DNA from: Hanleya hanleyi
Taxonomy: Eukaryota; Mollusca; Polyplacophora; Lepidopleurida; Hanleyidae
Direction: 5' to 3'
Assembly (NCBI GenBank): GCA_036873755.1
Contig: JAVTVY010047879.1
Span: 62,001 to 126,000, forward strand
Length of the DNA stretch: 64,000 nucleotides
Shown: in pieces, positions 13,091 to 25,324 of the stretch
Position numbering within the stretch: the first letter of the stretch is position 1
Layout of the letters: each line of letters starts with the position of its first letter
The notes under the pieces: generated by a model
The model's database searches: none
Seen by the model: the letters and a program-made list of their open reading frames with translations, nothing else
What the model was told of the DNA's origin: nothing
Translations under genes and position numbers: made by a program

Positions 13091-15067
13091 TGGCCGTAGA
13101 CAAGGGGGGCATGGCCCCCTCCCCCCAAATATTTGCAAGATAAACAAAAAATAGACGTGTTTGTGAAATACATATTCCCCATGCGTGTTTGTCAGAGGGG
13201 AAAGTGGTCGAGCAGACGAAACGAGGCATGTTTAAGCATACAGTTAATAGGGGAGTTCCGAATCGCCTTTTACATCTAGACTGCTGGCGCTCGTGTTGTT
13301 AAGAGTTGAGAGTGATTCTTGGCCTTATTTTCTACGAAAATCTGTCGTCGATAATTGCATGTATAAAATTCTCTAATCGAACTTGTAAATCAATGAGAAA
13401 ATCAAGTCCGTCTCAGTGCACCAGCGCGGGCAGTTGCGAATCACTTTGGTAAGAAGCGGATCACGCCATCTAGCGGTCGTGAGTGGTCATTTATCACCAA
13501 TATCCCAATAGGCGAAAAATGTGGTATCACATGCCTGGACTTTGTTGGATTGCCATCACTGAGGCAGAAATTGTTCATAGACAACGACGGCCTGATCTGT
13601 CTGACCATGCCTGATACGGAAATTATCCTCACTAATTAATTTAATTCTCTCAGGATTTGGATAGTTCGTTATTTGTTCACGGACGACACCATTCATTTAA
13701 GATTGAACCTGACGGACCTGGTTCAATTCAAACCTGTCGAAAATGTTTCCCCATCTGACCTGATATACTGCATGGAATTCAGATTCAAATTTAAGAAAGT
13801 TACACACACGTTCCATCGTGTTGCTGACAGCTGAACGAATTCTACTCGCATATTCAACATTACAATATATAAACTCTCTAAATGGATATCGGACATCTAT
13901 TTAGCATCTATATTTGGACAAAAGAAAATAGAGGAAAGGACACACAGATATATTTCCACAATTTTAATAATGAAATCTTTAATTTTGAAATCTTTGGTAT
14001 GTGTGTGGTGGGGTGGGGGAAGGGGAGGGGGAGGGGAGGGGTGAAGACTATCCCGTTCTGTGACTAAAGCAATAACTTTGCCCAAGAGACATTTGTCCGT
14101 GTGCAGTCTTCAATGTCACAATTCGTAATCCGGAATTGACATCTCTAATGCCGCATTATGTTACAATGCTGGCGAGGGTTATCGCAAATCATTAGATATT
14201 GTGTTTGACCATTAATATGATTCAGTCACTGAAACGAATACTGAAATTATCACTTAAAGCCATTTAATTTCTCGTAGATTCAACAAAAGAAATCACACGC
14301 GTTTTTGTCCCAGCGTGAATTTGCCATTGGGTGGTACCGGAAGCATTACCATGCCGAATTGACCGAGAAACAAACAACGCAGTTCGGTTGTTCGACATTT
14401 ATTTGGGTCCACAGAAACAGACGTTCCAATAAAAATAGAAAAGATTTACACAGATGCTTTATTGCAAGAAATATAAGGCGTTCATTAGGAAAGTTATCCG
14501 CCGGTCACCGTGATTCGGAACCCACAAAACTACTGTATAAATTCCCTCAAAAATGTACAAAACACGTATTCCCTCCAAAACCACAACCTGGATGAGTCGC
14601 TGAGCTAATTAGTTTGCACACCGTTTTTTGTGTTGACCAAGTTTGAGGTTGAATAACCCTGGAAAGAAAATACCCACACATAAAAGCAAGAAAAGACAAA
14701 AAAAACTGGTTACAACGTGTGCGTTTTAATGTTGAGTTTTATTCACTGGGAAAGGCCAAGAACGCATCTCCAGTCATCTGGGATCCTGGAGCTTCCGAGG
14801 CCTAGGCGGCCCCTGGACCCTCGCCTTATTGTGCTGTCATAGTATAGCTCCCCCCCCCCGCCCCAAATCTGAAAACTTGTCTACGTCCTTACGTAACTGC
14901 AGGGCTTCTTTCCTCAATTTCAAGAAAAATTTAAATCTCGTTGATATGCACTCTTAAAATAATTCATGGATTTTGTTCCAGGTTTTATTCAGGCCATTTG
15001 ACTACAATTGTGTTTCAAGGATGAATTTTTTTAAATTTTTCTTGAAAATGAGGAAAGAATCTTTGCA

Positions 15068-16239
15068 GTTAAGAGCAACTTACTCGAACTCCAAGAACTC
15101 GTCCTGAATTTTAAGTTCAATCGTCTAGAACGATCGTGGACATGCCGGACGATTTAAAGAGTGCAGAAGTACTAATATTCTTCAGTCAGTTCTTAGAAAG
15201 AATAGAAAGAACAAAATAACTTCAATTCCATCAAAAAAAAAATTCTTTCTTTTTGAGAGTTATGGGACTATCTCTCTCCGCTAAATTGAAAGCTTATAGA
15301 TCTACACTACAATCTGTCGGGACGTGACAGGTTAAGTAACGGTATACAGTGTTGGACAGCAGTAAATAAAAGGATATTTTCAACGGCCTGGTAAATGTGG
15401 AGGTAGACTGTAAGAACAACTGAAAACACAAACACATAAAAGCACACAGAAAATCCACACACACATACACGCGAAATCCAATGGGAATAAAGAAATTCAA
15501 GACGATGTACGGATGTGGGGGTTGCGTATATTTTTTGGAAGCGAAGATATAATTTGTACAGTACAACACAGCGAGTTGCAGACTTTCCGAGAGATAACTT
15601 CATAACAGGCATCATTCCAAGCATGGACTAATATTTAACACCATTTAAAAGCTATACGATAATGCAGGATAATCATTATTCATTTACGCTGACATTTTCT
15701 TTATCGATAGTGGCAGAGATCATTCATGAAATGACGGCCTCGCCATACGATCCACATCGCAATAGCTGCTCCCTAAGCATGCGCAGCTCGATTTTGTCCT
15801 AAATACCGGACGGCGACGCGCGACGCGCGACGGAAAGGGCGACGTCGCGGGCGACGTCGTGGGCGACGTCGCGTTTAAAAAGGGCGACGTCGCGTCGCGT
15901 TGTATCTCTTAACATTATAAGAAGGCGACGGGAAGGGCGACGGGATGGGCGACGTCGCGAGCGACGTCGTGCACGACGTCGTGGGCGACGTCGCCTATCG
16001 CGTCGTGTTGATTAAAGCGACGCGCGACGCGCGACGGGAAGGGCGAAGTCGCGGGCGACGTCGTGGGCGACGTCGCGTTTAAAAAGGGCGACGTCGCGTC
16101 GCGTTGTATCTCTTAACATTATAAGAACGCGACGGGAAGGGCGACGGGAAGGGCGACGTCGCGGGTGACGTCGTGGGCGACGTCGCCCTTCCCGTCGCCT
16201 GCGACGCGCGACGCAAAAATGGCCGAAATGGAACACCAT
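15068..16239 (-). repeat. Right inverted arm with GACGTCGC clusters
   Basis: Reverse complement of 11923-13090 with modest divergence and small indels. The GACGTCGC-rich outer part is 15810-16220. A second, smaller inverted pair nests just inside (near 14895-14990 and 14995-15066: TCCTCAATTTCAAGAAAAAT against its complement). Confidence 0.85.
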
Positions 16240-16259
16240 ATATTCTTGTCCTGACTATC

Positions 16260-18750
16260 TTCCTGACAACTGACAGTGAAGAAGTTTGATACTTACTTGG
16301 TGAATGATTAATAAAATGTAGATGTGCATTATCAGGTTTTACCCCTTGAAGAAAGAGGGATTCAAGAAGCTTCTGTCCTGTGTTTACCTTTTAGCTTTTA
16401 GTGTCATGCCAGTACGATCTTCATATTATGAAAAAGAAAATTCTCAAAGAACGACTGATGTTATTAAATGTCCGATCTTAGTCTGTTAGTTATTTGTATG
16501 TATGAAATGCTTTGTTGTGCCAGCTAGTCTTGATAAATCTCGAGTTGTTGAGACAGTTCATCATTAATCTCCATATGAAACTATCGGCATCCCAATACAG
16601 TGATGCATGAATTACAAATGCTAAGGAAGTTAACACAGAAGATTTATCAATATTGCCAGATGTGTTCCTTTCGTAGGAATCACATACCAGTATCCTTTTA
16701 TAGAAAATGAATTTCTAGTTATGGCTGTCATATCCATAGCTAATTAATCCTTCGTTGTTGAATGTTCGCTGTTCAATGTTAAACCTCGAGATATTGAACG
16801 CTGCCAGTGTACGATCGGTTCCAATGGTGCGTGGTACTTTGGAGTGATCTACTCTCAATATGTAGGCTAGGCTAATATCACATGTGCTTAATTTCGGTAG
16901 ACCATTTCAAAGTATATAGTTCCAATGCCGCCATTACAGCTGACTGCTACATGTCACATAATTCTTTCGATGTGAATTCGGTTTGCCTCAACAGGAACTT
17001 GGATGTTTCGAATGCACAAATCGATAGATATTCCAGGGAGTCGATGAGAGCCGACCCCGTGTTTCCTCTTGAAGATACGAGGTTAACTTCGAGAGGGTTC
17101 TACACCGGATTGTTCGCCCTCACTTATAATTGGAATTACCACGTTCTGACATCTTTCTTGGCAATCTGTTTGCCTGTATCTGATCGATAACGCCAGTTTG
17201 AGTTTAATTGGCCCTAGTCAGCTAGGACTGGTGTCAAAACCATCGCGTGAAGCACTCAGCATTTACATCGACTTCTCTTGCTTCGTTATTCGTTTTTTTC
17301 CAGGTTCATTCTCAACGAGATAGAGTGCATATATTATCACAGGAATCGCTCTGAGGCATTTGAATATAAGGAGCATCTCATTTAACAATTCAGAAAAGAT
17401 TAAAATGTCAGATATAATTCGTAGTAATTGCAATTATTTTTCACAGACGGCACGATATGAAACAGAGTTAATAATTTTCTACTGTTAGGTAACAGGCTAT
17501 CAAGAATGGTGAATCTAGCTAATGATGTAAACCCTCCAACCGTTAATGTTTGCATGTACCCCCAAAACCATTTTTATTCAATAAATTACAGTTTTGACTT
17601 TACAACGAAAGTCGTATGGATTAAGATTACTCATCAGCGATACGATTTGATATTTTTTGGAACATCATGATGTCTTGCCGGCATCATTGAAAACTGTTGC
17701 CCGCTTCTCTCTTGAAGGAAACTAGCCTATTTTTACTGACGTCATTGCCATTATACACCTAGATGAAAGTTAAGTATCTAATCTTTCTATTACCCACTCT
17801 TTAAAGATAACGCTATGTACACACACCCGCCATTACCAGGTCCATCTTTAAGGAACACCCCAAAGTATTAAAATATTGACTCCACCACATTTCTTATGAA
17901 GATGACAAAAGAAATTGTCAAAATATACCATACCTTCATCATGCGACATTATTCGGTGTGACTTTGCTCAAGAATTTGCAATATTCTAGCTATGCAAAGT
18001 TCTAACAATCTTCTGTGTGTATTACGATATTTTCTCTGATCTGAGCACGACATATTGAGAGACAGGAAATATCCTCGTGATAGTCACATAATAGCCTTTT
18101 AAAACGCTTTGTACTCAGATCGGAGAAAATCCCATCGATAGTCGAGTTGAAGCATCATATCATCATCTTATGAACATTTCAGTTGGAAATTTTCTAGAAA
18201 TATTAACGACCCTATAATTCAAAGCCTCTATCTATGGAGTTGGCCAATGAAAATTGCAGAAGTTATTTGCCCCTGTGTCGCTCTTCATCGTCTTCCAGTA
18301 TCAAATCGCTCCCCTGGATGCCATTAACCCTCATTTCAAAGTCTGACAGAAGGCAACACGAACATCTGGAGACCTCTGAGGTTACAACTCATTTACAGGA
18401 TTTTTGAAGTCCAGTATTGGATTTCACACGAGAACAGATCTTAAAGATTTTAGAGGAAAAGCCAGGACAGGCCGGAGTGCACCAAACGCCATTAACCTAT
18501 AATATGATGTGATTGTCCTGTAACGTTCAACCGGCTGATCACTGAAAATCCGTTCTTGTTTCTTCCATGAGTGGTCGCGATAGTATTGTTCGATTTCGAC
18601 AGGAGCCTACGTCTTTTCTTTACAATTCATTGCTTTTTTATTGTCTAAATTTGTATTGGATAACTGCTACTTGTAGAGTGATATAAACGTAGGCTGTACG
18701 AACAATTTCAGAGGTAACAGAGGTCACCTACTGCATCACATCGGCTTAAA
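16260..18750. repeat. Host tandem-array unit 1, second part
   Basis: Colinear with 52080-54540. Shared landmarks are TGTATGAAATGCTTTGTT (16498, 52326), CTTTCTTGGCAATCTGTTTG (17150, with one change at 52769) and GATCAGCGATACG with GGAACATCATGATG (17634-17675, 54083-54122). The third copy starts again near 63770. It contains the conserved frame at 17044-17190 and a truncated exon-like module at 17625-17735. The remainder to 19780 shows no gene. Confidence 0.7.
17044..17190 (+). CDS. Small conserved frame in the repeat unit, unknown
   Basis: Open frame MRADPVFPLEDTRL... ending ...LAICLPVSDR and a stop. The paralogous copy at 52568-52804 keeps the same frame and the pattern FPLED-RLT--GF-T-L--LTYNW---VL-SFLAICL-VS-R before its stop. 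The third copy near 63880-64000 is disrupted. It could be the last exon of a small gene, since upstream similarity continues without an obvious start, or a neutral frame. Conservation of both frame and stop position in two of three copies is the only support. Confidence 0.3.
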   Translation: MRADPVFPLEDTRLTSRGFYTGLFALTYNWNYHVLTSFLAICLPVSDR

Positions 18751-19784
18751 GACACACATGCCGCTTTATGCGACATTTGTAGATCTTTCTCTACTGAATA
18801 CAGTTGCAATAATTCATAAACAGCACAAAAGCCGGTCCATATCGGTTTTCGGATCTGCAAACACACGTCATATATTTTGAAAGGTGATTTTCATCATACG
18901 TCCAGAAAAAGCCAGGGTTGATCGGGATGATTGGAAATACTATTTGGAACAGCTGCATAGTAGAGGCCAAGACTACTACGTGGTAAAATTCCATTAATGA
19001 ACTTTTTTCGTGCCTCGACCTAAATTGCCTCAAGACCGTCTTCACAGCCGTCATGATCAGCTCCAGAGATATAAGTATTACTTTCCTAAGGGCTATAATT
19101 GATGGCCAACAATACGAACACGCAAAGAACCCATCATTCAGTCCCACTGACACAAATTTGGCACAACAGTAACAACTTCATTAAATGCCTTAAATTATTA
19201 TTTGACAGTCATTTTTGTGAACCGCAAAAGTTTCCCGAGTTATAAACACATAAACAGGTGAATATTATATCAGATTCCGGTATTCACGATTGACAAACTG
19301 TTAATTAAGGTATATATCCAAGCGCGAAGGGGATAGCGAGAATAAAGTGAAGGTGGTCTGTTATACAATTTTAGGGCATATATAAATACGTTAATCAATA
19401 ACACGTGTTTAAATATCGCTATGCCTTCACTTTTACCGGAGCATGATCACTGGACATTATCACGATACGGCTTCGCCTGTATGAGCTGCGTGACCATGCA
19501 GTGCCTATCGTGCCGCGATGGAGTGCCCAAGTGAATTCTATCCAATCAAATGAGCTCCGCAGCTCTAGCACTACTGATCCAACGTTGCCTGAAATACCAT
19601 ATTGATACAAAGTATTTCGTGATCGTGACGATATGATACAGCACCCAGATAGATTTGATATGTAATGTAGCTGTAAATGTGCAATTTCACGATATCTTTA
19701 TAGCATAAGCAGACAACTTGTGGATAATATGACCAAAACTTCACGACACAGCACTGATTTTGTGTTTCTTTCCAATACGTGGGA

Positions 19785-19960
19785 CATCCGTGGCCCAGTG
19801 GTCTACGGGGCTTCGCTGGTGATCACAAGCCTGGCACCTCTGAAACGGTGTGGAGGCTTAGAATGTCCGGTGGCTAAGAGTATCCGAATCCTATATCCCA
19901 ACCTACCTAGCACAACTTTCTCCACATTTGGGACAAGTGTCCGTCTTTGGTTGCAATAGA
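19785..19960 (+). repeat. Possible tRNA-derived SINE
   Basis: GTGGCCCAGTGGTCTACGG resembles a tRNA-type A box, and about 85 bp downstream GTATCCGAATCC resembles a weak B box. This pattern is common in tRNA-derived SINEs. No target duplication or A-rich tail was found, so the call is tentative. Confidence 0.3.
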
Positions 19961-20151
19961 AAAGGATATGAAAAGGGATACTATTTTCATGATATTGTAG
20001 TCTAGTATTAGACATTGTGGATGTTTCTAGAATATAGAGCTTGTTCACATATTATTATCTGGGTCAGCCACTTGGAGCTTTCTAGATGGTTGTTGTAAAT
20101 TGTATCTAGGTCAGATGATGCGGTAACGCTGTGTATTGTAGAAGCTTCTTA

Positions 20152-20619
20152 ATTGTCAAACAGCAACCAAAGCGCAACCATGAGATGACATGAGATGCAT
20201 TTATTGCTTGATGAGAAAATAACCGATCAAACATAATTGAACACAGTAATATTGTTACCCATCAGCCATACAAGTCACCCCATCAATTACATTTCATGAT
20301 AGACACATCAGAATGATTGATCAGTAACATATCTTATTTCAAATGTAAAGTTTAGAAGAATAAACACATTTGAGCATACATTAGTTATACGTGACATAAC
20401 CAGCAAATAGTTACAACCAAAAATATGAAGAAATATAGTGAACAGACGTACGCTTGAAATTATTAATTAAGCACTATACATAAATTCACAATATGAATTC
20501 ATCTTCATATCTGTTACTACATTTTCATCATGCGAGCTCCGTGGATGCGGGAACGAGACACAAACAATAACAAAATAATCCCGACAATACTGTACATCCT
20601 TACATATAAACATACCCGC
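20152..20619 (-). repeat. Ngaro B2 repeat, 3' end of element
   Basis: Second copy of the B repeat; the shared sequence ends at ATTGTCAAACAGC (20152 and 21114), marking the element's 3' boundary. Confidence 0.8.
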
Positions 20620-20698
20620 TATCCCCGATTCGTCAAAGGGGGCGTGTGCAGAAAATAAACAACATGGACTAAGGGGTGGGTAGGAGGGAAATAAAATT

Positions 20699-21113
20699 AG
20701 ATCGTAGAAATTCTTACTCAACTGTCCGAATGGTTACTTTCTCAAAATATGATTGCTTATAGTGCCAGGGCCTTCTTTTAAAGTCATTTACAGCTTGTAC
20801 CAGCTGAGCTGAGTTACAGCTCACCTGGTATATTGCCCAGTCACAATTCCCACCGTACTTAACACCTGAATAAAATTCATTCAGAAAGGAGACTTTGTTC
20901 AAGCCCTTTCCAACTTATATTAACTGAGCTGAATCATAGCTCACCTGTTATCTTGATCAGTTACAATTCCCGCGGAATCAACACCTGAGTAGTAAATTTC
21001 AGTTCTCCTGTATGCCTGTATCAGATAACAGACTTCTCAGTATGAAATTAACTCAGAATACAGTTCACTGCTTGCCAATTAATTGATTTGAGTGTTTACC
21101 CAAAACAACATCA
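20699..21113 (-). repeat. Ngaro A2 repeat
   Basis: Direct copy of 26759-27196. Between A2 and B2 is a 79-bp stretch (20620-20698) not repeated elsewhere in the element, a small departure from a perfect A2-B2 junction. Confidence 0.85.
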
Positions 21114-21116
21114 TTG

Positions 21117-21569
21117 TCAAACAGCGACCAAAACACAACCATTGACATGAGATGCATTTATTGCCTGATGAGAAAATAACCGATCGAACATAATTGAACA
21201 CAGTAATATTGTTACCCATCAGTCACCCCATCGATTACATTTCATGATAGACACATCAGAATGATTGATCAGTTACATATCTTATTACAAATGTAAAGTT
21301 TAGAAGCATAAAATACATTTGAGCATACATTAGTTATACGTGGCATAACCAGCAAATAGTTACAACCAAAAATATGAAGAAATATAGTGAACAGACGTAC
21401 GCTTGAAATTATTAATTAAGCACTATACATAAATTCACAATATGAATTCATCTTCATATCTGTTACTACATTTTCAGCATGTGAGCTCCGCGGATGCGGG
21501 AACGAGACACAAACAACAACAAAATAATCCCGACAATACTGTACATCCTTACATATAAACATACCCGGC
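21117..21569 (-). repeat. Ngaro B1 repeat
   Basis: Direct copy of 20152-20619: both carry CATTTATTGC, ATTGATCAGT, GTTACAACCAAAAATATGAA and CATACCCG. It abuts A2 with a 3-bp gap, as in the canonical B1-A2 junction. Confidence 0.85.
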
Positions 21570-21784
21570 AAGCCGCAGGCCCTCCAAAAAAAAAACCAGT
21601 GACCACAACTGTAAAATTATTTTTACGGACTGATAAGTCTTCTTTCCTCTGACACGTACAGATCCCACAAGCTGAAAGAACAACAATGTACTAAGGCCAT
21701 CGCCCCACTGGATAGCTTGAAGACCGTACTGCCAGAGGAAAAACAGACCAACCTACCACAGATGACGAATTACCCTGATGAAAA

Positions 21785-22257
21785 AACTCTTAAGCATTTA
21801 GTCCCCTTTCGGTTTAGGTGCAGGCCAATTTTTGGGCGAAAATAGTGCAGATATAGGCTTCCCCTGAATGGAGAAATGGCCTATGATACCTTAGGAACTG
21901 AAGATGCCTTGCTTGACATAACAAACGTAACTCTCCGTTGAGCTTAATTGGCTCCAAGCCTCGCGACGGGAAATCTATTGGTCGTGGGAGAATACTAGAT
22001 ACCACTAGGGTGACTGGCCAGTGACTCTGAATGTAGTCAAACAATTCAGAAAATGTTCGTAATATCTGAGGTATGCTGCTAAGCTCTAAGTCATTAGTAC
22101 CCATGTGAATGATCACATGACTTAAGCCATCTAGGGCTATCCGCCTGGACTGTAATTTGTAAAACAAGCGAGAAACTGTGTATCCTGGGAATGCCAGTAC
22201 TTGTGTACACGCAATCTCATCCACATATTTAGCAATTGAGTCAGATATGATGGCCAT
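21785..22257 (-). CDS. Ngaro ORF3, SGNH/GDSL-type hydrolase, C-terminus frameshifted
   Basis: Minus-strand frame from 22257 encodes 147 residues with the SGNH blocks: block I IISDSIAKYV (nucleophile Ser near residue 6, right at the N-terminus) and block III HMGTNDLE. Block V, with the catalytic His, is absent from this frame but appears one frame over near 21835-21790 as IGLHLNRKGT, so a single-base shift near 21840 has probably split the gene. SGNH hydrolase ORFs are known companions of Ngaro elements; their role in the life cycle is unclear. The gene lies between the recombinase and the B1 repeat, the expected place. Confidence 0.7.
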
Positions 22258-22309
22258 TTTCCGGTGGTGTGCTGTAACATAAGAAGAAATTGTTATTAGC
22301 CTAGCTTCT

Positions 22310-25300
22310 CAGTCTGAATAAGACTGCTCATCTGCCACGAGACACGTGTTTTATCTTCCAATGAGAAATCTAAATATTTGAGGTAGGCATCGCTTTGCCA
22401 ATCCCCGGCTAGTTTAAGCAACTCGACTGGCACCTGCGATTGAAATGGCCAAGATGTATCACCACGTCGAAAACTATGAGTCGAGTAGCGATCAAGATCA
22501 CGCCCAGAAACTTTTCAGAAACTTTGCCCCAAGGGGTATGTAATATGACGTGTAATGCCTTTTCTAACTATACGAGAGAAGGCTGGCATATTCATCTGTG
22601 GTAGGCACCTTTTCCAGCATGTTATTATAAGCTTTCAGTGGACACAACACCGAGTTTGATATGGCTAGCACCGGGAATCGCAATGCTCTTTCCCCATATT
22701 GTATCGTTTTTGACCATTTGATGATGATCAGTAAGCCCCCTTCACCTGATATAATGTTACCCCTTGTTAATTGCTTGGTCGGATCAAAAGAGGCTTCGCT
22801 GTTAGGAATCAACGTAGATTTTCTGCACATTAAAAAGATTGCCAATAAGACCAGCGCCCAGAGGGAAGATGGGGTCGTGGGGCTCACCAATCTTCAATGT
22901 ACGAGTTGTCACAGCGAAACAGCTTACCAATTACCAGTATACGAGTTGTCAGAGCATTTCCATCATAGCTCTCTAGATTTGTATCTAATACCGCTGATGC
23001 CGGTGCTAGGGGCCGTGTGGTCATATAATTCAAGTTGCCACATGGACAGGTACAATAAAAGCGTACCTGAGATACAACACATATCACGAATCGTTAGATT
23101 CTTGGCATGCGCTTTAGAATAGGTTTACCAGAAAACTATTCTGTGAAGTCATGTGACGCAGTCAGTATGTCGGCACCTCTTCCCACTTCCCTTATATGTG
23201 TTGTAATTTTTACCTGTATATGGCGAGATTCTGCTGGTGGACGTTTCGGTCCCGAGGCCGGCCCCCTGTACAGACCTTTTGGTCTTTGATATATGTTGGC
23301 ATTTGTGGGAAGTTGATGCTGGGTCGACATCGGGCCTTACAGACTAGTCTTTTGTGTTAATTGCCGTCATTTACATCTGAAGACGATACAGCTCACCAAT
23401 CTCCAATGTACGAGTTGTCACAGCGAAACAGCTCACCAATTACCAGTATACGAGTTGTCAGAGCATTTCCATCATAGCTCTAGATTTGTATCTAATACCG
23501 CTTATGCCGGTGCTAGGGGCCGTGTGGTCATATCATCCAAGTTGCCACATGAACAGGTACAATAAAAGCGTACCTGAGATACAACACATATCACGAATCG
23601 TTAGATTCTTGGTATGCGCTTTAGAATAGGTTTACCAGAAGACTATTCTGTGAAGTCATGTGACGCAGTCAGTATGTCGGCACCTCTTCCCACTTCCCTT
23701 ATATGTGTTGTAATTTAAGAGAAGTATGAATCCCCTTGATATTTGTGGTGTCATCGGAAGAGCTTTTTTAGGGCAATGTGGGTTCAACCTTGCTAGACCT
23801 TTGAGCTGTAAATGTAGGAGGAAACTATCTTCTGAAAACTCAATATCTAATACCAAGTGCAATTTTTTAACACCACTGATATAGTTTCTGATACTTGCCG
23901 TACTCTTAAATGATCTGCTTAAGAACTGAGCATATGAACATAGGATCTGTTGTGTAGTAGGCAATGAGTTAATTCCAAAATAACTGCAAAATAAAAAATA
24001 TGCTTTCCATTGAATCTTCATGTTCTTGGTTGTTCCCTCGGCATAAGCATGTTTTCGGGTCACTTTACATTCTCTTCTCAAACCTTGGAATTCAGAGTCT
24101 GAAAAGGGATTACCAACTGTGAGAGAAAGAGAAAAGACTCGATTGCAAGGCGATATCTCTCCAACTTCCACCTACTGTTAACTCCCGAAAGCGGGATTTG
24201 AAGAAATCACTCATTGTCCATCTTGACAATAAATCTGGGAGTCTATTATCCACCCCAGTTATACATGTATGTGTCTCTCTGATCTCAAACTCTTCTTGAG
24301 CAGCCAGCCAACAAATTTCGCGTAAACATGCCTGCAAAAATTCATTCTTACTTCGACCGGACTTCAATACAATCACTGACACTTGATTGTCGCAATTTAT
24401 GACGATGCGTTTCCCACGAAAATTTCCTCCCCAGAGTTTTAGACTGACAATTATCCTTAACATTTCGAGCTCATTTATCCACAGCTTGAGCTTTTGGATG
24501 AATCCTGTGAATTTCCCATGAAAATATTCAGATCCACACACTCCACCACATCCAGTTAAACATGCACCAGTTGCAAAGATTTGGTCAGGCTCAGACCATT
24601 CTTCCCAAGCCATCATGGAAACTCCCTTGAAGACTGGCAAAAACAAATGCCACCAGATTAGGTCTTTCTTTGACGTAAGCTGGAATGGCAAACAGTGTTG
24701 ATTCATTTCGAAAGGTTTTCAGCCATTGAAGAAGTCTGGAGACGAACACCCTACCTGGTAGCACACAAGTAGAAGCAAAGTGTAACTTGCCCAATATCGA
24801 TCTTAATTGCTTTAACGTAGCTTTTTGGCGATTCAGCCAGAAGTGACCAATTTCAAGATTTCCTTGGCCCTCTTACTGTCAATTGACAGAGTCAATGCAA
24901 CACTATTGAACAGTATCCCTAGGAATGGCATTTCCGTCGCTGGAGACCACGCTTTATCGACAGCCTCCACCAGGCCACATAATTCAAGTATCTCGCCCAG
25001 TTTGTCAAAAGCCTTTCCTGTGACACACGGTGATTCTGCACTGGCTAGATCGTCAATGTAGTTGACGAGTTCGTAACCTTGACGTTGAAACATGTGTTCA
25101 ACTGCGGATGTGACTCGCTGACATATTTGAGCGGATGATCTGGAGCCCATAGCTAAAACCCTATCGAAATATAAATGATCTTCTCATGTGAATCCCAGAA
25201 AGTGAAAAATATCACTCAATGGGTCGAGGTCCGAGACATACCGATGCACTCTCAGAATGCTCACGTTTAGTTTTATCTTTTGCCAGCAGGTGGCACAGAG

Positions 25301-25324
25301 GTGTACAACTTGACGTACTTGACC
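22310..25324 (-). pseudogene. Ngaro ORF2: RT / RNase H / tyrosine recombinase, broken
   Basis: Fragments in order on the minus strand: reverse transcriptase palm (25150-24833) with GSRSSAQICQRV and the catalytic YIDDLASA; connection (24794-24591, GKLHFASTCVLPGRVFVSRL); RNase H-like (24706-24110, ELEMLR, NCDNQ, GVDNRLPDLLSRW); recombinase N-terminal core (24171-23720); recombinase catalytic part (22884-22564, FLMCRKS with the first Arg, then 22479-22465 encoding HSFRR and 22385-22369 encoding YLKYLD with the nucleophile Tyr). Breaks: a TGA at 25186-25184, frameshifts near 24830, 24700 and 24150, and the insertion 22887-23720. Only about 46 codons lie between the ORF1 stop and the palm, so the RT fingers are deleted. 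Confidence 0.8.
22887..23720. mobile_element. Insertion with twin 325-bp repeats inside the recombinase gene
   Basis: 22887-23215 and 23395-23720 are about 96% alike direct repeats separated by about 180 bp; both contain TCTAATACCGCT, GGTGCTAGGGGCCGTG and TTATATGTGTTGTAATTT. The first of these motifs and the region after it resemble the 3' end of the Penelope-like element at 59690-59800 (TCTAATTCCGCTTAACCCGG, GGCTAGGGGCCGTATG, then GAACAGTCACAATCAAAGCG). I infer a Penelope-type terminal-repeat pair or internal-deletion copy. The 180-bp spacer has GACCGAAACGTCC on the minus strand, reminiscent of the GAAA side of hammerhead motifs in Penelope repeats, but the CTGATGA box is not intact. Confidence 0.55.

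Larger units (their letters stand above)
11915..16247. mobile_element. 4.3 kb inverted-repeat DNA element, non-autonomous
   Basis: The element proper is 11923-16239: it starts ATGGTGTTCCATTTCGGCC and ends with the reverse complement. ATATTCTT at 11915-11922 and again at 16240-16247 is an 8-bp target-site duplication. Arms of about 1.17 kb (11923-13090 and 15068-16239) are inverted copies. The loop (13090-15068) has no transposase; its only frames (for example 14305-14595) match nothing I know. An 8-bp TSD fits hAT and some other superfamilies, but the terminus is not a classic hAT one, so I leave the class open. Confidence 0.85.
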
